From Longimicrobiales bacterium (lineage in GTDB: Bacteria; Gemmatimonadota; Gemmatimonadetes; Longimicrobiales; RSA9), in NCBI GenBank assembly GCA_035461765.1, contig DATHUY010000108.1, positions 1 to 61,952 on the forward strand: 61,952 nucleotides of DNA, read 5' to 3'. Both the position numbers and the translations under genes were made by a program. Below are positions 23,031 to 31,900 of the stretch, piece by piece. Position 1 is the stretch's first letter. The number at the start of each line of letters is the position of its first letter. The notes beneath the pieces are model-generated. The model searched no databases. It was given only the letters and a program-made list of their open reading frames with translations, and had not been told where the DNA came from.

Positions 23031-24413
23031 TCAGCGGACGATGTGAAACTCCGTCTGCCGCCGGAGCACCCATCGGCGCGCGCCGTCGGCATCGATGATC
23101 GCGTCCTCCTCCTGCGCCATGCGCACGGGCTGACCGTCCCACTCCGCAACCGGGGTGGTGGCCTGCAGCTCGATCGAGAACCACGTGTTCGGCCGCAGCG
23201 CGACGTCACCCCGTCCGGGCACACCGTCCTGACGGTCCCAGAGACCAATCGTCGGGCCGGCGCCATGTCCGTGATCGCCGATGGGGTGCGTGTACACGGT
23301 GCCGTCGATGCCTTCCGCACGCATGCGCGTCAACGTGCGCTGCAGAACCTCGTTGCCCGTTCTGCCCGGCTCCATCTCCTCGAGCAGGATGTCCTGCAAC
23401 CGGTTCGACCGGCCCAGAGCCGCCGACAAACCTGCCGGCGGGGCGTCCTCGCCTTCGCGCTGCACGTATCCCATGTGCTGCGTATCCGTCTTCAGCCCGT
23501 ATGCGACGATACCGAAGTCCGTGTGCAGCACGTCGCCCCGGAGGATCACCGGATCGGCCGAATCCCCCATCTCGACGCCGCGCCGCTGCACGGTGACGGA
23601 CGGCTGGAACCAGGAGCCGAGGCCCAGATCGTTGACGCGCTGCCGCAGCCACCACACCACATCCTGTGTCGTCGTCTCGCCGGGTGTGATGACGCGGTTC
23701 GAGAACGCCGTCGCAATGATGTCGTGCACCAGATCCTGCATGCGCACGTACGCGGGCAGCATCTCCGGCAGCCGCTCCTCGATGTAATGAAGCGGGAGCA
23801 GCTCGCGGCGCACGACGCGCGCGGCGAACGTCTCCCCGAGCGCACGCTCCATCTGCTCCCATTCTCCCAGCGTAAGTCCATCGGAGAACGCGTGCGTGTG
23901 CGAGACGTTGACCGCGATCGTCTGCGGGTCCCGTTCAGCTACCAGCGGCGTGAGCAGCTTCCACTGCTCCGGTCCGAACGGCTCGGCCGCGCGGCGCGTC
24001 GTGCCGGCGGTACCAATGGCCGCGTCAGGATCGCGCACCACGGTGTAGAGGCCGCCCTGTGAGGTCCCGCCGATCGCCAGCCGCTCCACGCCCTGATCGA
24101 CACCATCCCTGATGCCGCGGTCGTGGAAAACGTAGATGGTGCGGCGGCGCGCGGCGAACGTGGTGGGTGATACCAGCGAGTGGAACACCGGGTCTTCGTT
24201 GTACTCGCGCACGGGCACGATCCACATCGCGACGCCTTGCTCCCGCATGAGCCGCGGCAGCACCCGCTCCAGTCGAAGTGAGAGCCACTCCTGCCGGACG
24301 TCGGTCTGCTCGCGCAGTGTCGCGAACGGACGTTCCTGTGCGCTCAGGCTGGCGGCGGGTGCAGTTACGAGCAGGACGATTACCGCAGCGATGTTCTTCA
24401 TGTACCTGTTCAT
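23031..24413 (-). CDS. Secreted M24 family metallopeptidase (Xaa-Pro aminopeptidase-like)
   Basis: 460 residues with a signal peptide (NIAAVIVLLVTAPAASLSAQ). The C-terminal pita-bread domain keeps candidate metal ligands: Asp in LHTDFGIVAYGLKTD (two), His in THPIGDHGHGAGP, Glu in WFSIELQ and Glu in AQEEDAIID. It should cleave N-terminal residues next to proline or related peptides in the periplasm; a non-peptidase role is possible because the family contains creatinase-type hydrolases. The start ATG at 24413 is set by the signal peptide and by GGAGA 4 nt upstream. It lies 25 bp after the aldolase gene on the same strand, hence probably in the mtnA-aldolase transcription unit, although no metabolic link is obvious. 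Confidence 0.85.
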   Translation of the reverse strand: MNRYMKNIAAVIVLLVTAPAASLSAQERPFATLREQTDVRQEWLSLRLERVLPRLMREQGVAMWIVPVREYNEDPVFHSLVSPTTFAARRRTIYVFHDRGIRDGVDQGVERLAIGGTSQGGLYTVVRDPDAAIGTAGTTRRAAEPFGPEQWKLLTPLVAERDPQTIAVNVSHTHAFSDGLTLGEWEQMERALGETFAARVVRRELLPLHYIEERLPEMLPAYVRMQDLVHDIIATAFSNRVITPGETTTQDVVWWLRQRVNDLGLGSWFQPSVTVQRRGVEMGDSADPVILRGDVLHTDFGIVAYGLKTDTQHMGYVQREGEDAPPAGLSAALGRSNRLQDILLEEMEPGRTGNEVLQRTLTRMRAEGIDGTVYTHPIGDHGHGAGPTIGLWDRQDGVPGRGDVALRPNTWFSIELQATTPVAEWDGQPVRMAQEEDAIIDADGARRWVLRRQTEFHIVR

Positions 24414-24438
24414 GTCATCTCCAGTCGTGTGTCCCTGC

Positions 24439-25131
24439 TCATGATCTGTAGTCGCTGAACGCTTCCAGAGCCTCGGCCATCTGTGCGTCGGACAGCAGCA
24501 CCGGTTCGCCCGCCTGAAGCGCGATGCAGTACTGCTGCGCCAGCGTCTCGATCTCGAGCGCCAGGCCGAGCGCAGCCGAGACACTGGGGCCGACCGCCAG
24601 CACCCCGTGGTTCGCCAGCAGGCACGCGTTGCGATCGATCAGTGCCGCGGCCGCCGTGGCCGCGAGCTCAACCGTGCCGAACGTGGCATATGGCGCGCAT
24701 GGCACGTCGCGGCCGCCGGCCGCAGCCACCATGTAGTGAAACGCCGGAATCGGACGGCGCATGCATGCCAGCGCCGTGGCATACGGCGAGTGCGTGTGGA
24801 CGACGACCTTGACGTCCGCACGTGTCTCATGGATCCGGGCATGCATGCGCCACTCGGTGGATGCACGACGTCCTGCCGAATCCCGCGGCTCGCCATCGAG
24901 TGACACGGCGACGACGTCGGCCGCGTCCATTGTCGCGTATTCGACGTTCGATGGCGTGATCAGCATGCCACCCGCCGTACGCGCGCTGATGTTGCCGGAC
25001 GTACCGCGGGTGAGGCCGTCCGCGACCATGCGCCTGCAGCCCGCGACAATCTGGTCGCGCAGTGCCGCATCGCCGCGCGCCGCCCGACCAAAGGTGCCGC
25101 CCGGGCCGCCGGTGCCGCCCGCAGCGCTCAC
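24439..25131 (-). CDS. Class II aldolase, FucA-like (candidate methylthioribulose-1-phosphate aldolase)
   Basis: 230 residues. The family pattern is complete: GTSGNISART, MLITPSNVEY, the catalytic Glu in STEWRMH, zinc His residues in VVHTHSPYATAL, and IPAFHYMVAAAGG followed by CAPYATFGT, which closely follows L-fuculose-1-phosphate aldolase rather than MtnB dehydratase. A later LLANHGVLAVG gives the third zinc His. The GTG start at 25131 overlaps the TGA of mtnA (GTGA) and has AGGAG 7 nt upstream, so the two are translationally coupled. Beside mtnA, the likely reaction is cleavage of 5-methylthioribulose-1-phosphate (or 5-deoxyribulose-1-phosphate) to DHAP plus an aldehyde, as in the DHAP shunt. 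Fuculose phosphate cleavage is the alternative. Confidence 0.88.
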   Translation of the reverse strand: MSAAGGTGGPGGTFGRAARGDAALRDQIVAGCRRMVADGLTRGTSGNISARTAGGMLITPSNVEYATMDAADVVAVSLDGEPRDSAGRRASTEWRMHARIHETRADVKVVVHTHSPYATALACMRRPIPAFHYMVAAAGGRDVPCAPYATFGTVELAATAAAALIDRNACLLANHGVLAVGPSVSAALGLALEIETLAQQYCIALQAGEPVLLSDAQMAEALEAFSDYRS

Positions 25132-26210
25132 GTGTTCACTCCTGTCATGACCTGATCGAGGCCGGCTTCCGTGGCCGGCACCACTCCGTGCTCCGTAATC
25201 AGTGCGGTCACGAGCCGGCCCGGCGTGACATCGAAGCCGGCGTTCATTACCGGCGTCCGTTCGCCGAGGATCCGCACGCGTGTCTCGCGACCGTTGTCGT
25301 CTACGCCGCGCACGTGGGTGACCTCGCTGGCGTCCCTCTCTTCGATGGGAACTGACGCACCGTCGTCGAGGGACCAGTCGATGGACGGGGAAGGTGCCGC
25401 GACGTAGAACGGCACATCGTTGTCGCGCGCGGCCAGCGCCTTCAGGTACGTGCCGATCTTGTTCGCGACATCGCCGCGCCGCGTCACGCGGTCGGTGCCC
25501 GTGATGACCATGTCGACGGCACCGCGCTGCATGAGGTGGCCGCCGGTATTGTCCGCGATGACCGTGTGTGGGATCCCCTCCTGCGCCAGCTCCCATGCCG
25601 TGAGAGCACCCTGGAGCCGCGGCCGCGTCTCGCTCACCCAGACGTGCACGGGGATGTGTGCGCGCGCAGCCATGTATATCGGGGCCGTCGCGGTGCCCCA
25701 GTCCACCGTGGCAAGCCAGCCGGCATTGCAGTGGGTCAGGATCTGAAGCGGGCGGTCCGGGTTGCGGGCAGCAATGTGCCGTATCACGTTCACGCCATGC
25801 TCCCCGATCCGCCGGTTGATCGCGACGTCCTCATCCGCAATGTCACGCGCCAGCGCGAATGCCGCCGCGGCGCGTTCGCTTTCGGGTGTGGCGCGCAAGC
25901 GCTCCGCGACCCGCGTGACGGCCCAGTGCAGGTTGACCGCCGTCGGCCGTGTCGCGAGCAGGCGGCGCGCCGCATCCTCGAGGGAGGCGGAGCGGTCATC
26001 GCTGCGTGCGGCGAGCGCGAGGCCGAAAGCGGCAGCCGCGCCGATCAGCGGTGCGCCCCGGACTCTCATGCATGCAATCGCAGCGACGGCGTCGTCCAGC
26101 GTGTGCAGCTGCCGGACCGTGAAGCGGAACGGCAGTGCGAGCTGGTCGACAATGAAGATATCGTCGCCCTCCGTCCATATGCTGCGTCGATCCCGGCCAT
26201 CTACTTTCAC
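25128..26210 (-). CDS. mtnA: S-methyl-5-thioribose-1-phosphate isomerase
   Basis: 360 residues, full length for the family. N-terminal VKVDGRDRRSIW and DQLALPFRF, CMRVRGAPLIGAAAAFG, the catalytic Cys in ILTHCNAGWLAT and the catalytic Asp in ITGTDRVTRRGDVANKIGTY are all present. It converts 5-methylthioribose-1-phosphate (and 5-deoxyribose-1-phosphate) to the ribulose form. The start is GTG at 26210, preceded by GAAGG. The stop overlaps the aldolase start. It is divergent from the phosphorylase gene with only 17 bp between start codons, so at least one promoter must lie inside a coding region. eIF2B-like paralogues exist, but the two catalytic residues and the length support MtnA. Confidence 0.95.
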   Translation of the reverse strand: MKVDGRDRRSIWTEGDDIFIVDQLALPFRFTVRQLHTLDDAVAAIACMRVRGAPLIGAAAAFGLALAARSDDRSASLEDAARRLLATRPTAVNLHWAVTRVAERLRATPESERAAAAFALARDIADEDVAINRRIGEHGVNVIRHIAARNPDRPLQILTHCNAGWLATVDWGTATAPIYMAARAHIPVHVWVSETRPRLQGALTAWELAQEGIPHTVIADNTGGHLMQRGAVDMVITGTDRVTRRGDVANKIGTYLKALAARDNDVPFYVAAPSPSIDWSLDDGASVPIEERDASEVTHVRGVDDNGRETRVRILGERTPVMNAGFDVTPGRLVTALITEHGVVPATEAGLDQVMTGVNT

Positions 26211-26227
26211 GGACCTTCTCTGAGCTG

Positions 26228-26956
26228 ATGATGATACCGACGCTCGGCGTCATTGCCGGCAGCGCGTTCCTCGAGGGCGTGGACCTGCCGGACGCGAAAC
26301 GCGAGACTATCGCCACTGCCGCCGGCGATGTCGTTCTCTACCATGCCGCCGACTTCGTCTTCATCCGCCGGCACGGCGAGAAGGAATACCGCCCGCCGCA
26401 CCGCATACCCCACCATGCACACGTGCTGGCGCTGGAAGAGCTCGGCGTGCGCACCGTCGCAGGTCTTGCGTCCACCGGAGCGCTGCGCGACACGATTCAT
26501 CCGGGCGACGTCGTGATCCCGGACGACTACATCTCCTGGTCGCCGCCGCCCACATTTGCCAGCGACGAGTACATGCACATCGTACCCGCCCTCGATCCGG
26601 GGGTGCGCGCGCTGCTGCGTTCCGCAGCCGACGCGGCCGGTGGTGCGGCGACCCGCATCATCGACTCGGGCGTGTACGTCCAGACGCACGGCCCGCGTTT
26701 CGAGACACCCGCGGAGGTCAGGATGCTGGCGCGCGATGCCGACGTGGTCGGCATGACTGCAGCATCGGAAGCGACGCTGTGCCAGGAACGGGGATTAGCT
26801 TACGGCGTGCTCTGCATCGTGGACAACTATGCGAACGGCATGGGCGCCGAGCCGCTGACGCTGGAGGCCTTCCGCGCACAGCTTGCCCGTAACGCGGAGA
26901 TGGCCCGGAGCCTGGTCGCCCAGCTGCTCCGCCTGTGGCGGGAGGCCACCCGATGA
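26228..26956 (+). CDS. MTAP-family purine phosphorylase, probably methylthioinosine phosphorylase
   Basis: 242 residues. Family motifs are LGVIAGSAF, RRHGEKEYRPPHRIP, GLASTGALRDTIHPGDVVIPDD, YVQTHGPRFETPAEVRML and VVGMTAASEATL. At the base-recognition loop human MTAP has Asp220 and Asp222 (TDYDC). The gap-free alignment gives Asn200 and Ala202 (VDNYANG), as in 6-oxopurine enzymes such as PNP and, as I recall, Pseudomonas methylthioinosine phosphorylase. With the MTA/SAH deaminase gene overlapping its end (ATGA), the likely reaction is methylthioinosine plus phosphate to hypoxanthine plus methylthioribose-1-phosphate, feeding MtnA. MTA or 5'-deoxyinosine use remains possible. ATG codons at 26228 and 26231 are both usable. 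Confidence 0.88.
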   Translation: MMIPTLGVIAGSAFLEGVDLPDAKRETIATAAGDVVLYHAADFVFIRRHGEKEYRPPHRIPHHAHVLALEELGVRTVAGLASTGALRDTIHPGDVVIPDDYISWSPPPTFASDEYMHIVPALDPGVRALLRSAADAAGGAATRIIDSGVYVQTHGPRFETPAEVRMLARDADVVGMTAASEATLCQERGLAYGVLCIVDNYANGMGAEPLTLEAFRAQLARNAEMARSLVAQLLRLWREATR

Positions 26957-28332
26957 GTGCGCCCGCTCTCGAGATACGGGGCGCCGCACTCGGCGGGTAC
27001 ACGGTCGATCTGGCTATCGCCGAAGGCCGCATCACGGCTGTCACGCCCGCAGTTTCCCGCGATCCGTCCGGCCGCGGCGAGCCGCCGCATGGTGTGTCCG
27101 ACCGCGCGGCGGCGTCGGATGCGTCCCGCGGCGAGCGGGCCGCGGCGGGCGGCAGTCGTGGACCAGCGGGCTCCGCGGCACGCGTCATCGACGCGCGCGG
27201 GCTCCATGTTTTTCCTTCCTTCCGGAACGCACACACCCACGTGGCCATGACGCTGTTCCGCGGCTACGGCGACGACATGCCGCTCATGGAATGGCTCCAG
27301 ACGCGGATCTGGCCGGCCGAGGCGCGGCTCACCGAGGAGGACGTCTTCCATGGCGCGCGCCTGGGCATGCTCGAGATGATCCGCGGCGGCACGACGTTCT
27401 TCAACGAGATGTACTGGCACCGCCCCGGCATCGTGCGCGCGGTGGAGGAGATGGGTGTCCGGGCGCTGGTCGGACAGACGCTGATCGATCTCGGTGATGC
27501 AGAGCTGTTCCAGCGGCAGAAGGACGAGCTCGTGCGGCTCGCGCGAGAGGAGCGGGTCACCGGCCGTGTGGCACTCGCCGCCGCACCGCATTCGATCTAT
27601 ACCGTGCCGGCGGACGTGCTGCGCTGGATCGGCGGGGTGGCCGCCGAGCATGATCTGGTGGTGCACATCCACCTCTCGGAGACGGCCGCGGAGGTCGAGC
27701 GCTGCGTGGCGGAGCATGGCTGCCGTCCCGCGCAGCTGCTGGAACGGGCCGGGCTCGTGAACGCGCGCCTGGTGGCCGTGCACGGCCAGTTCCTGGATGA
27801 CGCCGAGCTCGATCTGCTCGGCGCGGCGGGCGCGACACTCGTGACGAATCCGGCCGCCAACCTGAAGCTCGCTACGGCCGGGATCATGAGGTACAGCCGG
27901 GCCCGCCAGGCCGGGGTGCGGGTCTGTCTCGGTACCGACGGCGCCGCGTCGAACAACACGCTCAGCATGATCGAATCCATGAAGCTCGCGGCGCTGCTCC
28001 AGAAGAACCTGGATGCCGATGCCACTACGCTCCCGGCCGCCGACGCGCTCGCCATGGCGACCAGCACGCCCGCTGCGGTGTTCGGCCATGGCAGCGGCAC
28101 CATCGCGGCGGGGCAGCCGGCCGACCTTATCCTCGTCGACTTCGCGGGCGCGGCTACCCAGCCGCTGCACGACCCCGTCTCCGCCCTCGTCTACGCGGCC
28201 ACCGCGGCCAACGTCCACACGACCGTGTGCGACGGGCGCGTGCTCATGCACGACCGCCGGATCGAGGTCTGCGATGAGGAAGAGGTGCTGGAGCACGCGC
28301 GGCGTGCCGCTTTCAGCGTAACGAGCGGCTGA
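26953..28332 (+). CDS. mtaD: 5'-methylthioadenosine/S-adenosylhomocysteine deaminase
   Basis: 459 residues of the amidohydrolase superfamily. Metal and catalytic residues appear in order: HxH in FRNAHTHVAMTLFRGYGDD, His in AAPHSIYTV, His and Glu in VVHIHLSETAAE, and Asp in CLGTDGAASNNTLSM. This is the TRZ/ATZ group that includes MTA/SAH deaminases. It should convert MTA, SAH or 5'-deoxyadenosine to the inosine analogue, the substrate of the phosphorylase encoded just upstream with ATGA overlap. An odd feature is an insertion of about 40 Gly/Arg/Ala/Ser-rich residues (about residues 29-72) in the N-terminal beta-sandwich, between ITAVTPA and ARVIDARG. Guanine or cytosine deaminase are alternatives but fit less well. 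Confidence 0.88.
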   Translation: MSAPALEIRGAALGGYTVDLAIAEGRITAVTPAVSRDPSGRGEPPHGVSDRAAASDASRGERAAAGGSRGPAGSAARVIDARGLHVFPSFRNAHTHVAMTLFRGYGDDMPLMEWLQTRIWPAEARLTEEDVFHGARLGMLEMIRGGTTFFNEMYWHRPGIVRAVEEMGVRALVGQTLIDLGDAELFQRQKDELVRLAREERVTGRVALAAAPHSIYTVPADVLRWIGGVAAEHDLVVHIHLSETAAEVERCVAEHGCRPAQLLERAGLVNARLVAVHGQFLDDAELDLLGAAGATLVTNPAANLKLATAGIMRYSRARQAGVRVCLGTDGAASNNTLSMIESMKLAALLQKNLDADATTLPAADALAMATSTPAAVFGHGSGTIAAGQPADLILVDFAGAATQPLHDPVSALVYAATAANVHTTVCDGRVLMHDRRIEVCDEEEVLEHARRAAFSVTSG

Positions 28333-28353
28333 GAGCGACACCCGTCGGCCGCG

Positions 28354-28818
28354 TCAGGTCCACGCCTTCGAGCCCTCCTTCTTCCAGGCGCCGAGCATCC
28401 AGACGTCCTTGTCGAGCGCGTCGGCCACGGCATCCAGCAGATTGACGGTGCTCCTGTCCTCCGCCGACTCCGCCGTGCCAATCAGCGCCATCAGCCGGGA
28501 CCTGATCACGGACAGGTCGCCCAGAAGCGCATCCACCATCTCCGCGGCGCCCGGAATCGACTCGTCCTCCTGGAGCTCCGTACTCTCCAGCATCGAGGCC
28601 AGGGTGTGCAGCGGCACGCCCTCCAGCATCAGGATGCGCTCCGCCATCTGATCGATCGTGAGCGCCCACGCCGTGTAGAGCTCCTCGAACTTCACGTGCA
28701 GCGTGAAGAAATCGCTGCCGACCACGTTCCAGTGGTAGTGCCTCAGCTTCTGGTAGAACACCGTGGCATCCGCCAGCAGCCCGTTCAGCCCGTCGATCAC
28801 CTTCTGATTGCCCTTCAT
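28354..28818 (-). CDS. dps: Dps family ferritin-like DNA-protection protein
   Basis: 154 residues, typical of the family. The ferroxidase-site helix reads LRHYHWNVVGSDFFTLHVKF, with the His, Asp and Glu ligands of the inter-subunit site (HWNV, DFF, H, FEELY). LTIDQMAERILMLEG and the C-terminal helices follow. It should form a dodecamer that oxidises and stores iron and protects DNA from peroxide. Position decides the start: GGAGG (28830-28826) is 7 nt from ATG at 28818 but only 1 nt from ATG at 28824, so 28818 is chosen. Motif site B lies about 70 bp upstream. The gene is divergent from the Lhr helicase gene and convergent with the deaminase gene, 22 bp away. Confidence 0.9.
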   Translation of the reverse strand: MKGNQKVIDGLNGLLADATVFYQKLRHYHWNVVGSDFFTLHVKFEELYTAWALTIDQMAERILMLEGVPLHTLASMLESTELQEDESIPGAAEMVDALLGDLSVIRSRLMALIGTAESAEDRSTVNLLDAVADALDKDVWMLGAWKKEGSKAWT

Positions 28819-28885
28819 CTCCATGCCTCCCTTTCGGACGATTCCGCTTCGTCGCTGAACATGTGCAGGCGCGGTCACGGCCGCC

Positions 28886-28900
28886 GTGGGGAAAACCCTG
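28886..28900 (-). promoter_or_regulatory. AGGGTTTTCCCC motif, site B
   Basis: The plus strand reads GTGGGGAAAACCCTG; on the minus strand this is CAGGGTTTTCCCCAC. It is 68 bp upstream of the Dps start and also within the leader of the divergent helicase gene. Confidence 0.4.
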
Positions 28901-28970
28901 AGCTGCGCGGGGAGGATCACCCCTGTGGGAATGAAGCGTGCAGCCGGGTACCCCGGCGCCGCAGCGGGGT

Positions 28971-31900
28971 ATGAATACCACTGGTCCCGAACCCCCGACA
29001 CCGACACAGGGCCCGCAGGGATTGCACTACTTCACCGACGTCACGCGCCGCTGGTTCGAGGCCGCGTTCGCCCGTCCCACGGACGTGCAGCGGCTCGGCT
29101 GGGAGCGCATTGCCGAGGGCGAACACACCCTCCTGATCGCACCGACGGGCAGCGGCAAGACGCTGGCGGCATTCCTCTACGCCATTGACCAGCTCACGCG
29201 TCTCCCGGCCGATGCGGAGCCGGGCGTGCGCGTCGTCTACGTGTCCCCTCTCAAGGCGCTGGCATACGACATCGACCGCAACCTGCGCGTGCCGCTGGCG
29301 GGGATCCGCCGCGCGTCCGGACTCGACGAAGGCGACACGGCGCTGCGCCTGCCGCGCGTCGATGTGCGTACCGGTGATACGCCGCAACAGGACCGCCGGC
29401 GGCAGGCGAAGGATCCCGCTGAGATCCTCGTCACGACGCCCGAATCGCTGTTCCTGATCCTGGGCTCTCAGGCGCGGGAGACACTGCGCACGGTGCGCTG
29501 GGTGATCATCGACGAGGTGCACGCGGTCGCGGCGACGAAACGCGGCTCGCACCTGTCGCTCTCCCTCGAACGGCTGTCCGCGCTGGCCGACCAGGACCCG
29601 CAGCGCATCGGCCTGTCCGCGACCGCGCGACCGGCAAGCGAGGTGGCCCGCTACCTCGGCGGCGACCGCCCCGTCAGCATCGTCGACACGCATCGCCCAC
29701 CGGCCCTGGACCTCCAGGTGGTGGTAACGGTCGATGACATGACCCGCCCGGTGATCGAGACGGAGGATGGCGGATTCGAGGTTTTGTCGCCCGACCTGCC
29801 GGGATCCGGTCCGCTCATGCTCGCGGATCACGATGAAGCGACGCGCCAGTACGGCATCTGGCCGGCCATCCATCCGCGCATCATCGAGCTGATCCGCGCA
29901 CATCGCTCGACGATCGTGTTCGTGAACAGCCGCGGCCTGTGCGAGCGTCTGGCGCAGCGTCTGAACGAGACCGCAGGCGAGGACCTGGTACGCGCGCATC
30001 ACGGCAGCGTCGCTCAGCAGCAGCGCCGGGAGATCGAGGAGGCGCTCAAGGGCGGCACGCTGCGCGCCATTGTCGCGACCAGCTCGCTGGAGCTGGGCAT
30101 CGACATGGGCGCGGTGGATCTGGTCATCCTGGTCGAGTCGCCCGGCGCGGTATCGCGCGGGCTCCAGCGGATCGGCCGCGCGGGACACGGCGTGGGCGAG
30201 ACCAGCATCGGACGCATCTTCCCGAAACATCGCGGTGACCTGCTCGAGGCGACGATCGTGTCACGCCGCATGCGCGATGGCGCAATCGAGGCGCTGCGCG
30301 TGCCGCGCAATCCGCTCGACGTGCTCGCGCAGCACATCGTCGCGATGACCGCCATCCAGGACTGGCACGTCCCGGACCTCGCGCGCGTCGTGCGCCGCTC
30401 CGCCAGCTTCCACGCCCTGCCCGACGATGCGTTCCGCGGCGTGCTCGACATGCTGGCCGGGCTCTATCCGTCGCACGACTTCGCCGATCTGCGACCGCGC
30501 CTGACGTGGGACCGCGAGCATGACCTGCTCCAGGGGCGGCGCAGCGCGCGCATGCTCGCGGCCGTGAACGCGGGCACCATTCCCGATCGCGGCCTGTACG
30601 GCGTGTTCCTCGGCGATGACGGACCGCGCATCGGCGAGCTCGATGAAGAGATGGTGCACGAGGTCACGACCGGGCAGACGTTCACGCTCGGCGCGTCCAC
30701 GTGGCGCATCCAGCGCATCAACCGCAACCGCGTCATCGTGGAGCCCGCGCCCGGCGAGTCGGGACGGCTGCCGTTCTGGAAAGGCGAGGGGCCCGGCCGC
30801 CCGCTGGAGCTCGGTCGCGCGCTCGGCGAGATGACGCGTACGCTCGCGAGCATGCCACGCGCTGAGGCGGACGCGCTCCTGCGCTCGGAGTATGGACTCG
30901 ATGAGCGCGCTGCGGGCAACCTGCTCGACTACCTGGAGGAGCAGCGCGAGATCGCGGGCGGCCTGCCGACGGATCGCGACATCACGGTCGAACGGTTCCG
31001 CGATGAGCTGGGCGACTGGCGCGTCTGCATCCTGACGCCGTTCGGTGCGCGTGTGCACGCGCCGTGGGCGCTCGCACTGCGCGCGATCGTGTCCGATCGC
31101 GTCGGCTACGACGTGCAGGCCGTGTGGAGTGACGATGGCATCGTGCTGACGATCGCGGACGGCGATGAGCCACCGGATGCATCGCTCCTCGTACCCGACC
31201 CCGATGAGCTGGAGGACCGGCTGCTGCTCGAGCTGCCGCGCTCGCCGATCTTCGCCGCCGAGTTCCGTGAGAACGCCGCGCGCGCGTTGCTGCTTCCGCG
31301 TCGCCGGCCGGGACAGCGCACGCCGCTGTTCGCGCAGCGGCTGCGTGCGCAGAAGCTGATGGAGATCGCGCTCCAGTACCCGTCGTTTCCAATGGTCGTC
31401 GAGACGTTCCGCTCGTGCATGCAGGATGTGTTCGACGTGCCGGCGCTGCGCGATGTACTGCGCGCCGTGGAGGCGGGCGAGGTGCGCATCAACGAGGTGG
31501 AGACGGCGTTCGCCTCGCCGTTCGCGCGCTCACTCGTGTTCGCGTACGTAGCGGCATATCTCTATGAAGGGGACTCGCCCGCTGCGGAACGGCGCGCGCA
31601 GGCACTCTCCGTGGACGTGAAGCTGCTGCGCGAGCTGCTCGGCGAGGCTGACCTGCGCGAGCTGCTCGATGCGGAGGTCATCGAGCAGGTGGAGGCCGCG
31701 CTGCAGCGTCGCGCGGACGGACGTCGCGCGCGGCATGCCGACGACCTGCATGACATGCTGCGTCAGCTGGGCGATCTGACGGAGCCGGAGATCGACGAGC
31801 GCACCGATGCCGATGCCGCGCCCATGCTGGGCGAGCTGCAGTCGAGCCGGCGCGCAGCGCGCGTGCGTGTCGCCGGTCGCGATGCGTGGATCGCGGTCGA

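Noticed and set aside
24439-25131. MtnB methylthioribulose-1-phosphate dehydratase
   Set aside because: The closest pattern is FucA (IPAFHYMVAAAGG, CAPYATFGT), and no mtnC, mtnD or enolase gene accompanies it.
26718-28341. Antisense frames over the phosphorylase and deaminase genes
   Set aside because: The plus-strand genes have complete family motifs and an ATGA junction; the opposite frames have none.
28938-28970. GTG at 28938 as the start of the Lhr helicase
   Set aside because: Possible, but the ATG at 28971 is equally placed before the conserved domain and neither has a strong ribosome binding site; I kept the ATG and noted the alternative.
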